Positions 55,776 through 62,818 of a stretch of 64,000 nucleotides of DNA are shown in pieces. The position numbers and the translations under genes are program-made. How positions within the stretch are numbered: the first letter of the stretch is position 1; each line of letters begins with the position of its first letter. The notes under the pieces are model-generated. The model was not told the origin of the DNA, made no database searches, and saw nothing but the letters and a program-made list of their open reading frames with translations. Source of the stretch: Bog-473 sp052140165 (GTDB lineage Bacteria > Actinomycetota > Acidimicrobiia > Acidimicrobiales > RAAP-2); contig JBKQUM010000161.1 in NCBI GenBank assembly GCA_052140165.1, positions 1-64,000 on the forward strand, read 5' to 3'.

Positions 55776-55805
55776 GGGGCCGGCGCCCGGTGGGCCGCCG
55801 GCCCC
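55776..55805. repeat. Perfect 10-bp GC-rich inverted repeat
   Basis: GGGGCCGGCG (55776-55785) and CGCCGGCCCC (55796-55805) are separated by 10 bases, between divergent genes (24 bp before the minus-strand start at 55751). It could form a strong hairpin in either transcript or bind a regulator. Confidence 0.45.
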
Positions 55806-55923
55806 GGACCGCCTGTGCGGCCGGCGCTGCGGGCGTAGGGTGGGGGGAGGACAGGCCCGTCCGTCCGCAGCCGGGCGTGATCCTTCGGCTCCGTGAATCG
55901 ACGGAAGGGCCGAAAGGAGGACC

Positions 55924-56151
55924 ATGACCTCACCCGAGTCGTTGCACCTTGCTGCGCAGCTCGACCAGCACCACGCACCCGAGACCAACGGGCGCATTCC
56001 GGTCTGCAGGAGGTGTGGCGCACGCACCGACGGCCCCACGGGGACGCACCACGTCGTGCAGGAAGGTCGTGAAAACCGATCGCGCGAATGGCTCGTCGCG
56101 CAGTCGCGGCTGGCCGACATTGCGCAGGCCCAATTGCTGCGGGAACTCTGA
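55924..56151 (+). CDS. Small protein with a CRRCG motif
   Basis: This 75-residue protein has a very good start: AAGGAGG lies 6 nt before the ATG at 55924. It contains RIPVCRRCGARTDGP (a single Cys-x-x-Cys, about residues 28-31), then His-His and a Glu/Arg/Leu-rich C-terminal helix (REWLVAQSRLADIAQAQL). One CxxC is half of a zinc ribbon, so a dimeric zinc site or redox role is possible. I do not recognise the family. The gene ends 119 nt before the nitroreductase start. Confidence 0.65.
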   Translation: MTSPESLHLAAQLDQHHAPETNGRIPVCRRCGARTDGPTGTHHVVQEGRENRSREWLVAQSRLADIAQAQLLREL

Positions 56152-56257
56152 GGTCAGCCCCCCGGCGCAACCTGGTGGACGGGACATCCCGGGTTGGCGC
56201 GGGGCGCGCACCGCCGAGACGGCCGTGCGGGGCGGGCTCCCCGCGGGCGGTCGTTGG

Positions 56258-56263
56258 TAGGGT
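56258..56263 (+). promoter_or_regulatory. -10 box of a likely leaderless nitroreductase transcript
   Basis: TAGGGT at 56258-56263 ends exactly 7 nt before the ATG at 56271, and no ribosome binding site separates them. The same spacing is seen at 12922-12935, 12918-12910 (minus) and 15427-15440. Confidence 0.45.
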
Positions 56264-56270
56264 CGCCGCC

Positions 56271-56987
56271 ATGGCAGAGGGTGCGGGTCCCGACCAGGAG
56301 ATCTCTCTCTACGATGGCCTGCTCTCCACCCGCGCCATCCGGCGCTACACCGACGAGCCGGTCCCCGACGAGGTGCTGCGCGACATCCTCTTCGCCGCCA
56401 CCCGCGCACCGAGCGGGTCGAACCGCCAGCCCTTCCGCTTCGTCGTCCTGACCGACGGCCCGGTGGCCCGGGAGGCCAAGCGGCTGCTCGGGGAGGGGGC
56501 GCGCTCCTTCTGGGCCGCCAAGAGGAAGGCCGACGGCTACGACAAGGGGTCCGGCGCCGCCGACGACTCGCCCAAGTCGCGCATGGCACGCACCATGCAG
56601 CACTACGTGGACACCTACGAGTCGGTCCCCGTGCTGATCCTGGCCTGCTTCGTCCACTACCGCCACACCAGCTACACCGACGGGGCATCGGTCTACCCCG
56701 CCTGCCAGAACCTGCTGCTGGCCGCCCGCGCGCTGGGCTACGGCGGCGTCATCACGGGCTGGCAGTTCGCGGCGGACGCCGACCTGCGGGCGCTGCTGCA
56801 CATCCCCGACGACGTGGAGCTCATGGCCACCATCACCCTCGGCCGCCCCCAGGGCCATCACGGCCCGGTGCGCCGGCGCCCCCTCCCGGAACTGGTGTAC
56901 GGGGAACAGTGGGGGCAGGCCCCCGCCTGGGCGGTCGACCCGCCGGGGACCGAGCACACCGCCGCGGGACCACCGACCGCCACCTAA
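56271..56987 (+). CDS. Nitroreductase-family FMN oxidoreductase
   Basis: This 238-residue flavoprotein starts with STRAIRRYTDEPVPDEVLRDIL, the FMN-phosphate-binding Arg-x-x-Arg of the nitroreductase family, then TRAPSGSNRQPFRFVVL (about 50), a segment SVYPACQNLLLAARALGYG (about 145) and GVITGWQF. The C-terminal ATITLGRPQGHHGPVRRRP is typical of the BluB/CinD-like subgroup. It transfers electrons from NAD(P)H to nitroaromatics, quinones or other acceptors. It seems to be the first of a plus-strand run continuing into amidohydrolase and zwf. Confidence 0.85.
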   Translation: MAEGAGPDQEISLYDGLLSTRAIRRYTDEPVPDEVLRDILFAATRAPSGSNRQPFRFVVLTDGPVAREAKRLLGEGARSFWAAKRKADGYDKGSGAADDSPKSRMARTMQHYVDTYESVPVLILACFVHYRHTSYTDGASVYPACQNLLLAARALGYGGVITGWQFAADADLRALLHIPDDVELMATITLGRPQGHHGPVRRRPLPELVYGEQWGQAPAWAVDPPGTEHTAAGPPTAT

Positions 56988-57026
56988 TACAGTCTGGGGT
57001 TGCGCACGCCCCGCGGAAGGCCGACG

Positions 57027-58214
57027 ATGCCCCCTGCCGACTCCCCCGTCTTCGACGCCGACAACCACTACTACGAGGCGCTCGACGCGTTCACACGCCA
57101 CCTCGACCCCGCGCTCGGGCCCCGGGTGATCGAGTGGGTCGAGGTCGGCGGCCGGCGCTACCACGCGCTGGGGGGCCGGATCAGCCGGGCCGTCACCAAC
57201 CCGACGTTCAACCCGATCTCGCCGGCCGGCGCACTGGTCGACTACTTCCGGGGCAACCCCAACGGCCGCCCGATGCACGAGCTCATGGGGACACCCGAGC
57301 CCATCCGCCCCGAGTACCGCGACCGCGACGCCCGCCTGGCCAGGATGGACGCCCAGGGCCTGGCCAAGGTCTGGCTGTTCCCGACCCTCGGCATGCTCTA
57401 CGAGGAGGCGCTCAAGGACGACCCCGGGGCGGTCATCCTGCTCTTCCGTGCCTTCAACCGCTGGCTCGCCGAGGACTGGGGCATGGCGTACCGGGACCGG
57501 ATCTTCGCCGCCCCCTACATCTCTCTCGCCGACGTGGACGAGGCGGTGCGTGAGCTCGAGTGGGCGCTCGACGCCGGTGCCCGTACGGTCGTCATGCGGG
57601 CGGCGGCGCCCCGGACCGTGCACGGACCGCTCTCGCCGGCGGCCGACGCCTTCGACCCCTTCTGGGCCCGCGTGAACGAGGCCGGCATCACGGTCGTCGT
57701 GCACGCCGGCGATGCCGGGCTGTCGTCCAACGGGTACGCCGTGGACGGCTTCTCGGCCTCCTTCCGCGCCGGACCGTCACGTCCGAGCATCAAGCTGTTC
57801 GCCATTGAGCGGGCGGCCCACGACTTCCTGGCCACCCTCGTCCTCGAGAAGCTCTTCGACCGCTTCCCCAACGTGCGCGTCGCGTCGGTCGAGAACGGGT
57901 CGGAGTTCCTCGCCCCGCTCTTCCGCAAGCTGCGCACGACCACCCGCCGCATGCCCGGCTACTTCGCGGAGGATCCCGTCGTCACCTTCCGCCGCCACGT
58001 GTGGATCAACCCGTTCTGGGAGGATGACGTCGACGAGATCGTCGACCTCATGGGCGACGACCGGGTGATCTTCGGTTCCGACTGGCCGCACATCGAGGGG
58101 CTGCCCGAGCCGGCCGACTGGGTGACCGAGCTGCAGAAGCTCCCGCCCGAGTCGGTCGCAAAGATCATGGGCGGCAACGTGTCGGAGCTGAACGAGCGGA
58201 CGCCGCGGCCATGA
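57027..58214 (+). CDS. Amidohydrolase (PF04909 family)
   Basis: This 395-residue protein starts VFDADNHYYEALDAF, the metal-binding Asp-x-Asx-x-His-type N-terminus of the amidohydrolase-2 family. GITVVVHAGDAG carries the next metal His (about 220), ASVENGSEFL is the Glu-containing segment, and DRVIFGSDWPHIEGL carries the final Asp-Trp-Pro-His (about 350). Members include decarboxylases and hydrolases of aromatic and keto acids. GGAAGG lies 6 nt before the ATG at 57027, and TACAGT (56988-56993) 33 nt before it can serve as a -10. Its stop overlaps the zwf start (ATGA). Confidence 0.85.
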   Translation: MPPADSPVFDADNHYYEALDAFTRHLDPALGPRVIEWVEVGGRRYHALGGRISRAVTNPTFNPISPAGALVDYFRGNPNGRPMHELMGTPEPIRPEYRDRDARLARMDAQGLAKVWLFPTLGMLYEEALKDDPGAVILLFRAFNRWLAEDWGMAYRDRIFAAPYISLADVDEAVRELEWALDAGARTVVMRAAAPRTVHGPLSPAADAFDPFWARVNEAGITVVVHAGDAGLSSNGYAVDGFSASFRAGPSRPSIKLFAIERAAHDFLATLVLEKLFDRFPNVRVASVENGSEFLAPLFRKLRTTTRRMPGYFAEDPVVTFRRHVWINPFWEDDVDEIVDLMGDDRVIFGSDWPHIEGLPEPADWVTELQKLPPESVAKIMGGNVSELNERTPRP

Positions 58215-59698
58215 CCGAGGTCAGCGACCGCAGCGAGACGGTGGACTCGGCGACACACCCGTCCCAGCTGGAGCCGCACGTGATCGTGCTGTTCGGGGCG
58301 ACGGGTGACCTGGCGGCGCGCAAGCTCCTCCCGGGCCTGCTCCACCTCTCCATCACCGGGATGATGCCGGATTACCGGATCGTCGGGAGCTCGACCAGCG
58401 AGCTGAGCGACGAGGACTTCCGGCACCTGGCCCGCCATGCCTGCGACCAGTACGCCACGGGCAAGATCTCGCTGTTGCAGTGGGCCAACTTCGAGAAGCG
58501 TCTGACCTTCGTGTCGAGCACGGCCGGCCCCCAGGCGCTGTCCGACGCGGTGGCCGAGGCGGAGGAGGAGATCGGCGGCGACAACATCCGGCGGCTGCAT
58601 TACCTCAGCATCCCCCCGGCGGCGGACCGCGCCATCATCCAGCTCCTGGCCGACGCCAAGCTGGTGGAACGCTCCCGGGTGATCCTCGAGAAGCCCTTCG
58701 GCACCGACCTCGACAGCGCCAGGGCGCTCAACGACATGCTGCACCAGTATTTCGACGAAGAGCAGATCTTCCGCATCGACCACTTCCTCGGGAAGGAGGC
58801 GGCGCAGAACATCCTGGCCTTCCGGTTCGCCAACGGCCTCTTCGAGCCGATCTGGAACAGGGACCACATCGACCACGTGCAGATCGACGTGCCCGAGACG
58901 CTCGGGGTCGACGACCGCGTCGCCTTCTACGAGGCGACGGGCGCCTTCAAGGACATGGTGGTGACCCACCTGTTCCAGATCCTGGGCTTCATGGCCATGG
59001 AGCCGCCGACCGAACTCTCCGCCGGCCCGATCAACGAGGAGAAGAACAAGGTCTTCCGCTCCATGCGCCCCCTCGACCCTTCCCGGGTCGTCCGCGGCCA
59101 GTACGATGGATACCGCGACATCCCCGGCGTGGCCCCCGACTCGGACACCGAGACGTTCGTCGCGCTGCGGTGCGACATCGACAATTGGCGCTGGGCGGGC
59201 GTGCCGTTCTTCCTGCGCACCGGCAAGCAGCTCGGCGGCGGCGAGCGCATCATCTCCATCGCCTTCCGCGAGCCACCGAAGTCGATGTTCCCCGACAACT
59301 CGGGCATGGGCACCCAGGGCCCCGACCACCTCACCTTCGACCTGGCCGACTCCTCGAAGCTGTCGCTGTCCTTCTACGGGAAGAGGCCAGGGCCGGGCAT
59401 GAAGCTCGAGAAGCTCAGCCTCCAGTTCGCCCTGCACGAGACCGGGCAGGACGCCGATGTGCTCGAGGCCTACGAGCGCCTCATCCACGACGCCATGGTG
59501 GGTGACCACACCCTGTTCAACACGGCCGAGGGAATCGAGCGCCTGTGGGAGATCTCGACCCCGTTGCTCGACAACCCGCCACCGGCGGAGCCCTACGCCA
59601 AGGGCGGCTGGGGCCCACCGGACATCAACGACCTCATCGCGCCGCGCACCTGGCGGCTGCCGTTCGAACGCCGTTGGCGCAGCGGCACGGCCTCCTGA
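58211..59698 (+). CDS. zwf: Glucose-6-phosphate 1-dehydrogenase
   Basis: This 495-residue enzyme is glucose-6-phosphate dehydrogenase: VIVLFGATGDLAARKLLPGL (NADP-binding GxxGDLA, about 26), ILEKPFGTDL (about 155), FRIDHFLGKEAAQN with the catalytic His (about 188), IQIDVPETLGV-type core strand and PFFLRTGKQL (about 332). It catalyses the first oxidative pentose phosphate step, producing NADPH. The N-terminus has an extra 20 hydrophilic residues. Overlap with the amidohydrolase gene implies translational coupling. No opcA, tal or gnd gene follows; the next gene runs the other way. Confidence 0.95.
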   Translation: MTEVSDRSETVDSATHPSQLEPHVIVLFGATGDLAARKLLPGLLHLSITGMMPDYRIVGSSTSELSDEDFRHLARHACDQYATGKISLLQWANFEKRLTFVSSTAGPQALSDAVAEAEEEIGGDNIRRLHYLSIPPAADRAIIQLLADAKLVERSRVILEKPFGTDLDSARALNDMLHQYFDEEQIFRIDHFLGKEAAQNILAFRFANGLFEPIWNRDHIDHVQIDVPETLGVDDRVAFYEATGAFKDMVVTHLFQILGFMAMEPPTELSAGPINEEKNKVFRSMRPLDPSRVVRGQYDGYRDIPGVAPDSDTETFVALRCDIDNWRWAGVPFFLRTGKQLGGGERIISIAFREPPKSMFPDNSGMGTQGPDHLTFDLADSSKLSLSFYGKRPGPGMKLEKLSLQFALHETGQDADVLEAYERLIHDAMVGDHTLFNTAEGIERLWEISTPLLDNPPPAEPYAKGGWGPPDINDLIAPRTWRLPFERRWRSGTAS

Positions 59699-59731
59699 GC
59701 CTCGACCCCGCGACGGGGAAGGTCGTCTCCC

Positions 59732-59774
59732 CGGTCGGGTAGCCCGATCGGCAGCGCGCCGCCTCCGGGCGCGC
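59732..59774. terminator. Double hairpin between convergent genes
   Basis: CGGTCGGG (59732-59739) pairs with CCCGATCG (59743-59750), and GCGCGCC (59754-59760) with GGCGCGC (59768-59774). Both lie in the 88-bp gap after zwf and before the end of the minus-strand reductase, suiting a bidirectional terminator without a T-run. Confidence 0.5.
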
Positions 59775-59786
59775 CGGGAGCTGGCC

Positions 59787-60719
59787 TCAGGGCACGAGCA
59801 CGATCTTTCCCCTGGTGTGGCGGTGCTCGAGCTCCTCGAAGGCATCGGCCACCCGGTCGAGGGGGTAGGTCGCCGCGATGGGGATCTCGACGTCCCCGGA
59901 GGCCACCAGATCCGCCATTTCGGTGAGCACCTCCGGAGTCGACGCGGTGCCGCTGCCATCGGACTTGACCCCGAGCTCCTGCGCCTTCTGGAACGAGGTG
60001 ATCGTCTCGATACGGTCATGGGAGATGCCGAGGTCGACCGCGAGCTGCACGTACTCGGGCCCGAACAGGTCGATGAAGGCATCGATCCCGTCGCCGGCTG
60101 CCTGGCGCAGGCGATCGGCCAGGCCCACGCCGTAGGTCACGGGGACGGCTCCATGAGCCCGGAGCCACTCGGCGTTGGCCGCGGACGCGATCCCGAGGAC
60201 GTGGGCGCGCCGCACCCCCAGCAGCTGCACCACGACGGTCCCGACGCCACCCGCTGCCGCAGAGACGGCAACCGTGTCGCCCTCCTTCGCATCGACGGCG
60301 CGGACCGCGGCATAGGCGGTGCACCCGACCACGTAGAGAGACCCCGCTGCCTCCCAGCTGAGCGCAGGAGGCTTGTGGATCAGCTGGGACGCCGGGACGG
60401 CGACATGGGTCGCGTGGCTCGAACGGCTCCACGAGAAGCCCAGGACCGCGTCCCCGACGCCGAACCCGTCGACCCCGTCGCCGACGGCGGTCACGAGTCC
60501 GGCCAGATCGCTGCCCTCGCCCGACGGGAAGGTGGCGGGAAAGCGGGCGTCCAACGCACCGCTCCGGATGGCCGCCTCCCCGGGATTGATGGCCGCCGCC
60601 TTGACGGCCACCACGACCTCACCCCGGGCAGGGACCGGCATCGGGATGTCCGTGACATAGAGGACGTCCCGACCCCCGTACCGGTCGAAGCGCACCGCCC
60701 GTGCGCCGGTATCGCTCAT
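59787..60719 (-). CDS. Zinc-independent MDR/quinone oxidoreductase-type protein
   Basis: This 310-residue protein is of the medium-chain dehydrogenase/reductase superfamily, quinone oxidoreductase group. KAAAINPGEAAIRSGAL and FPSGEGSDLAGLVTAVGDGV are the catalytic-domain start, and VAVSAAAGGVGTVVVQLL (about 150) is the NADP-binding glycine motif. Zinc-binding cysteines of alcohol dehydrogenases are missing. It should reduce quinones or enones with NADPH. GGAGG lies about 8 nt before the ATG at 60719. Its C-terminal RHTRGKIVLVP is typical. Confidence 0.85.
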   Translation of the reverse strand: MSDTGARAVRFDRYGGRDVLYVTDIPMPVPARGEVVVAVKAAAINPGEAAIRSGALDARFPATFPSGEGSDLAGLVTAVGDGVDGFGVGDAVLGFSWSRSSHATHVAVPASQLIHKPPALSWEAAGSLYVVGCTAYAAVRAVDAKEGDTVAVSAAAGGVGTVVVQLLGVRRAHVLGIASAANAEWLRAHGAVPVTYGVGLADRLRQAAGDGIDAFIDLFGPEYVQLAVDLGISHDRIETITSFQKAQELGVKSDGSGTASTPEVLTEMADLVASGDVEIPIAATYPLDRVADAFEELEHRHTRGKIVLVP

Positions 60720-60797
60720 GCTGCATCCTCCCTGGCTGGCTGGTCCTCGCTCCGGTTGACGCTACCGGGCGTCGCCCGGGCACCGTTCGGGCCGGGG

Positions 60798-61160
60798 CTA
60801 CCAGGCGTCCAGGGTCTGCGAGTGGAAGTCGATGATGGCCAGGAGGTCCCCCAGGCGGCCGATGACCGCCTCGACGTCGGCGTCGGGGCCCGTGATGGTC
60901 CGCTGCGCGGTGACCGCGACCTCGGTGCACGTGTGCAGCATGAGGGTCACGCGTCCCCCGACCTCCGGGTCCGGGCAGGGGTTCGCCCCGACCCACACCG
61001 CCGCTTCCCTGGTGGCCGCCTCGAGCTCGTCCGCCGCCGCCAGCATCGTGACCTCGTTCACGCTGAGGGACGCGGAGAACCGGCTCTCGGCGTTCGTCAC
61101 GCGTCGCAGGGCCTTGGTCGCCCTGATCAGCCAGTGCTGTGCGGTGGGTTCTCTGTCCAT
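60798..61160 (-). CDS. Helical protein of unknown function
   Basis: This 120-residue protein is mostly alpha-helical, acidic and contains two Cys residues (NPCPDPE and LHTCTEV). Landmarks are LIRATKALRRVTNAES, VNEVTMLAAADELEAATREAA and VIGRLGDLLAIIDFHSQTLDAW. I do not recognise a family. The ATG at 61160 is the first after a palindrome (CGGACCGGTCCG at 61170-61181) and has no ribosome binding site, so the start is uncertain. Confidence 0.45.
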   Translation of the reverse strand: MDREPTAQHWLIRATKALRRVTNAESRFSASLSVNEVTMLAAADELEAATREAAVWVGANPCPDPEVGGRVTLMLHTCTEVAVTAQRTITGPDADVEAVIGRLGDLLAIIDFHSQTLDAW

Positions 61161-61562
61161 GGTCGTTGTCGGACCGGTCCGGCAGTCAGCAGATGGGCCG
61201 GGTCCCGCCCTACAGCGATTCTGGCGAGAGCATCCGGTCCCCCATAGAGCCATTCGGACCCTCGGCGGCACAACCTCCTGACAACAAACGGCATCGAGCC
61301 CGGTGCACGGGAAGGTCACCGGGTGCAGGGCCGGCGCCCGCGACCGGAAGATCTCACTTCAGATTCGGGAGCACCTGTCCGATACCCCAGGGCACGGGAG
61401 CCCAGCGGGACGACCTGGGTCCCGGACGACGGGGGGAAACATGTCGCCAGTGACACTGCACGCGGACGATGTCAGGTTGCACCACGCCGACCCGGACCGC
61501 TCCGAGCTCTCGGTCGGTTCTGATCGCCCATGGTCACATCGATCAACCAGAAAGGCGGGTCA
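61161..61562. other. Intergenic region with a 12-bp palindrome
   Basis: About 400 bases without a clear gene. CGGACCGGTCCG at 61170-61181 is a perfect palindrome 9 bp upstream of the minus-strand start at 61160. GGGGGGAAAC before an ATG at 61441 opens a 58-codon frame to 61617 that would overlap the next gene; its codon use is acceptable at first and poor later, so it is not called. Nothing else is seen. Confidence 0.5.
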
Positions 61563-61796
61563 ATGGTTATCCTTCCTCGCATCGCAAGGTCTCTCCATCA
61601 TCCGGCACTGGCGGTGATGCTGGGAGTCGTTCTCGTTGCCATCGCCATCTTCGGCCTGGCCAGCGGCGACATCCCGAGACTCTGGGCGACCGTCATCCTG
61701 GTCGTGGGCGGGCTCAACATACTGAGAGCCATTCCGCATCCGGACCGCCGATCCTCCGCCCCGGCGGCGGCCGCCAGCACGTCCGCGGCCGGCTGA
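61563..61796 (+). CDS. Small two-helix membrane protein
   Basis: This 77-residue protein has a short basic N-terminus (ILPRIARSLHHPAL), two hydrophobic stretches (AVMLGVVLVAIAIFGLA and WATVILVVGGLNILRAI) and an Ala/Ser-rich tail. I do not recognise a family. AAAGGCGGG lies about 5 nt before the ATG at 61563, which decides the start; an earlier ATG at 61530 has no such site. It converges with the quinone reductase gene (53 nt between the stops). Confidence 0.55.
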   Translation: MVILPRIARSLHHPALAVMLGVVLVAIAIFGLASGDIPRLWATVILVVGGLNILRAIPHPDRRSSAPAAAASTSAAG

Positions 61797-61849
61797 GGGC
61801 AGGGTCAGGGACGCAACGCCGTCGCCTTCTGCTGCGGCACCGAGGCGGG

Positions 61850-62818
61850 TCAGGGGACGAGCAGCACGCGTCCGAAGGCCCGGCGGCTCTCGATGTAGGC
61901 GTGGGCGCCCGCCGCGTCCGAGAGCGGGAAGGTGCGGTCGATGACCACCTTGAGCTCGCCCCTCGCGATGGCGTCGAGGTGCCCGGCGATCATGGCGTGG
62001 GGGCGGGGTGAGAGCACCAGCTCGGCCCCCAGGAAGTAGCCCGACAGCGTCTGGTTGTTGGGTCGCATGGTCGAGATGTCGGCGTGCTCGGCGGGCGCCC
62101 TCCCGGCGTCGCCCACCGTCACGCAGCGGCCCCGGTAGGCCAGCACGTCGATACTCCCCTGCAGGGTCACGCCCCCCACCGAGTCCACCACGACGTCGAC
62201 ACCGCGCCCGTCGGTGAGCCGGCGCGCCTCGGCGACGAAGTCGTGGGTGCGGTAGTTGATGCCCTCGTCGAGGCCCAGCTCCCGCAGACGCTCCAACCGG
62301 TCGTCGCTCGAGGCCGTGGCGAGGACGCGGGCGCCGGCCCGCTTCGCCATCTGGATCGCCGCGATGCCCACCCCTCCGGCGCCGGCGTGGACGAGCGCCG
62401 TCTCGCCGGCCTGCAGCCGGCCGAACTCGAAGAGGCAGTCGTCCGCCGTGCCGAAGGGCACCGGCACGCACGCCGCCTCGTCCGTCGAGACCCCCTCGGG
62501 GATCTTCCAGGCGAACGCCTCGGGCGCCACCCTGCGCTCGGCGTGCGACCCGTCGACTCCGACGGTCACCGCGCGGTCCCCGACCGCGAACCCACGCACG
62601 TCGGCACCGACCTCGGCCACCGTGCCGGCGCACTGGTAGCCCACGATGTGCGGCAGCGGGCCCAGCGCCCCGCCCAGCCGGTTCAGCGTGTCACCCCCCT
62701 CGATACTGACCGCCTCCACGTCGATCAGGATGTCGCCCGGGCCGGGCAGGGGGTCGGGCACGTCCTCGTAGCGGAAGACGTCGGGTGCCCCGGTCTCGTA
62801 GTACACGGCTGCCTTCAT
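61850..62818 (-). CDS. NADPH:quinone oxidoreductase-type protein
   Basis: This 322-residue MDR-superfamily protein starts MKAAVYYETGAPDVFRYEDV. HIVGYQCAGTVAEVGADV and GDRAVTVGVDGSHAE lie in the catalytic part, LVHAGAGGVGIAAIQMAKRAGA (about 145) is the NADP-binding motif, and VDVVVDSVGGVTLQGSIDVL follows. Zinc ligands of alcohol dehydrogenases are absent. It should reduce quinones, enones or related carbonyls. Its ATG at 62818 overlaps the monooxygenase stop (ATGA), so the two are co-translated, suggesting the reductase works on the monooxygenase product or cofactor pool. Confidence 0.85.
   Translation of the reverse strand: MKAAVYYETGAPDVFRYEDVPDPLPGPGDILIDVEAVSIEGGDTLNRLGGALGPLPHIVGYQCAGTVAEVGADVRGFAVGDRAVTVGVDGSHAERRVAPEAFAWKIPEGVSTDEAACVPVPFGTADDCLFEFGRLQAGETALVHAGAGGVGIAAIQMAKRAGARVLATASSDDRLERLRELGLDEGINYRTHDFVAEARRLTDGRGVDVVVDSVGGVTLQGSIDVLAYRGRCVTVGDAGRAPAEHADISTMRPNNQTLSGYFLGAELVLSPRPHAMIAGHLDAIARGELKVVIDRTFPLSDAAGAHAYIESRRAFGRVLLVP

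Noticed and set aside
61441..61617. A 58-codon gene with a G-rich Shine-Dalgarno
   Set aside because: Overlaps a better supported membrane protein gene, and codon use degrades in the second half.
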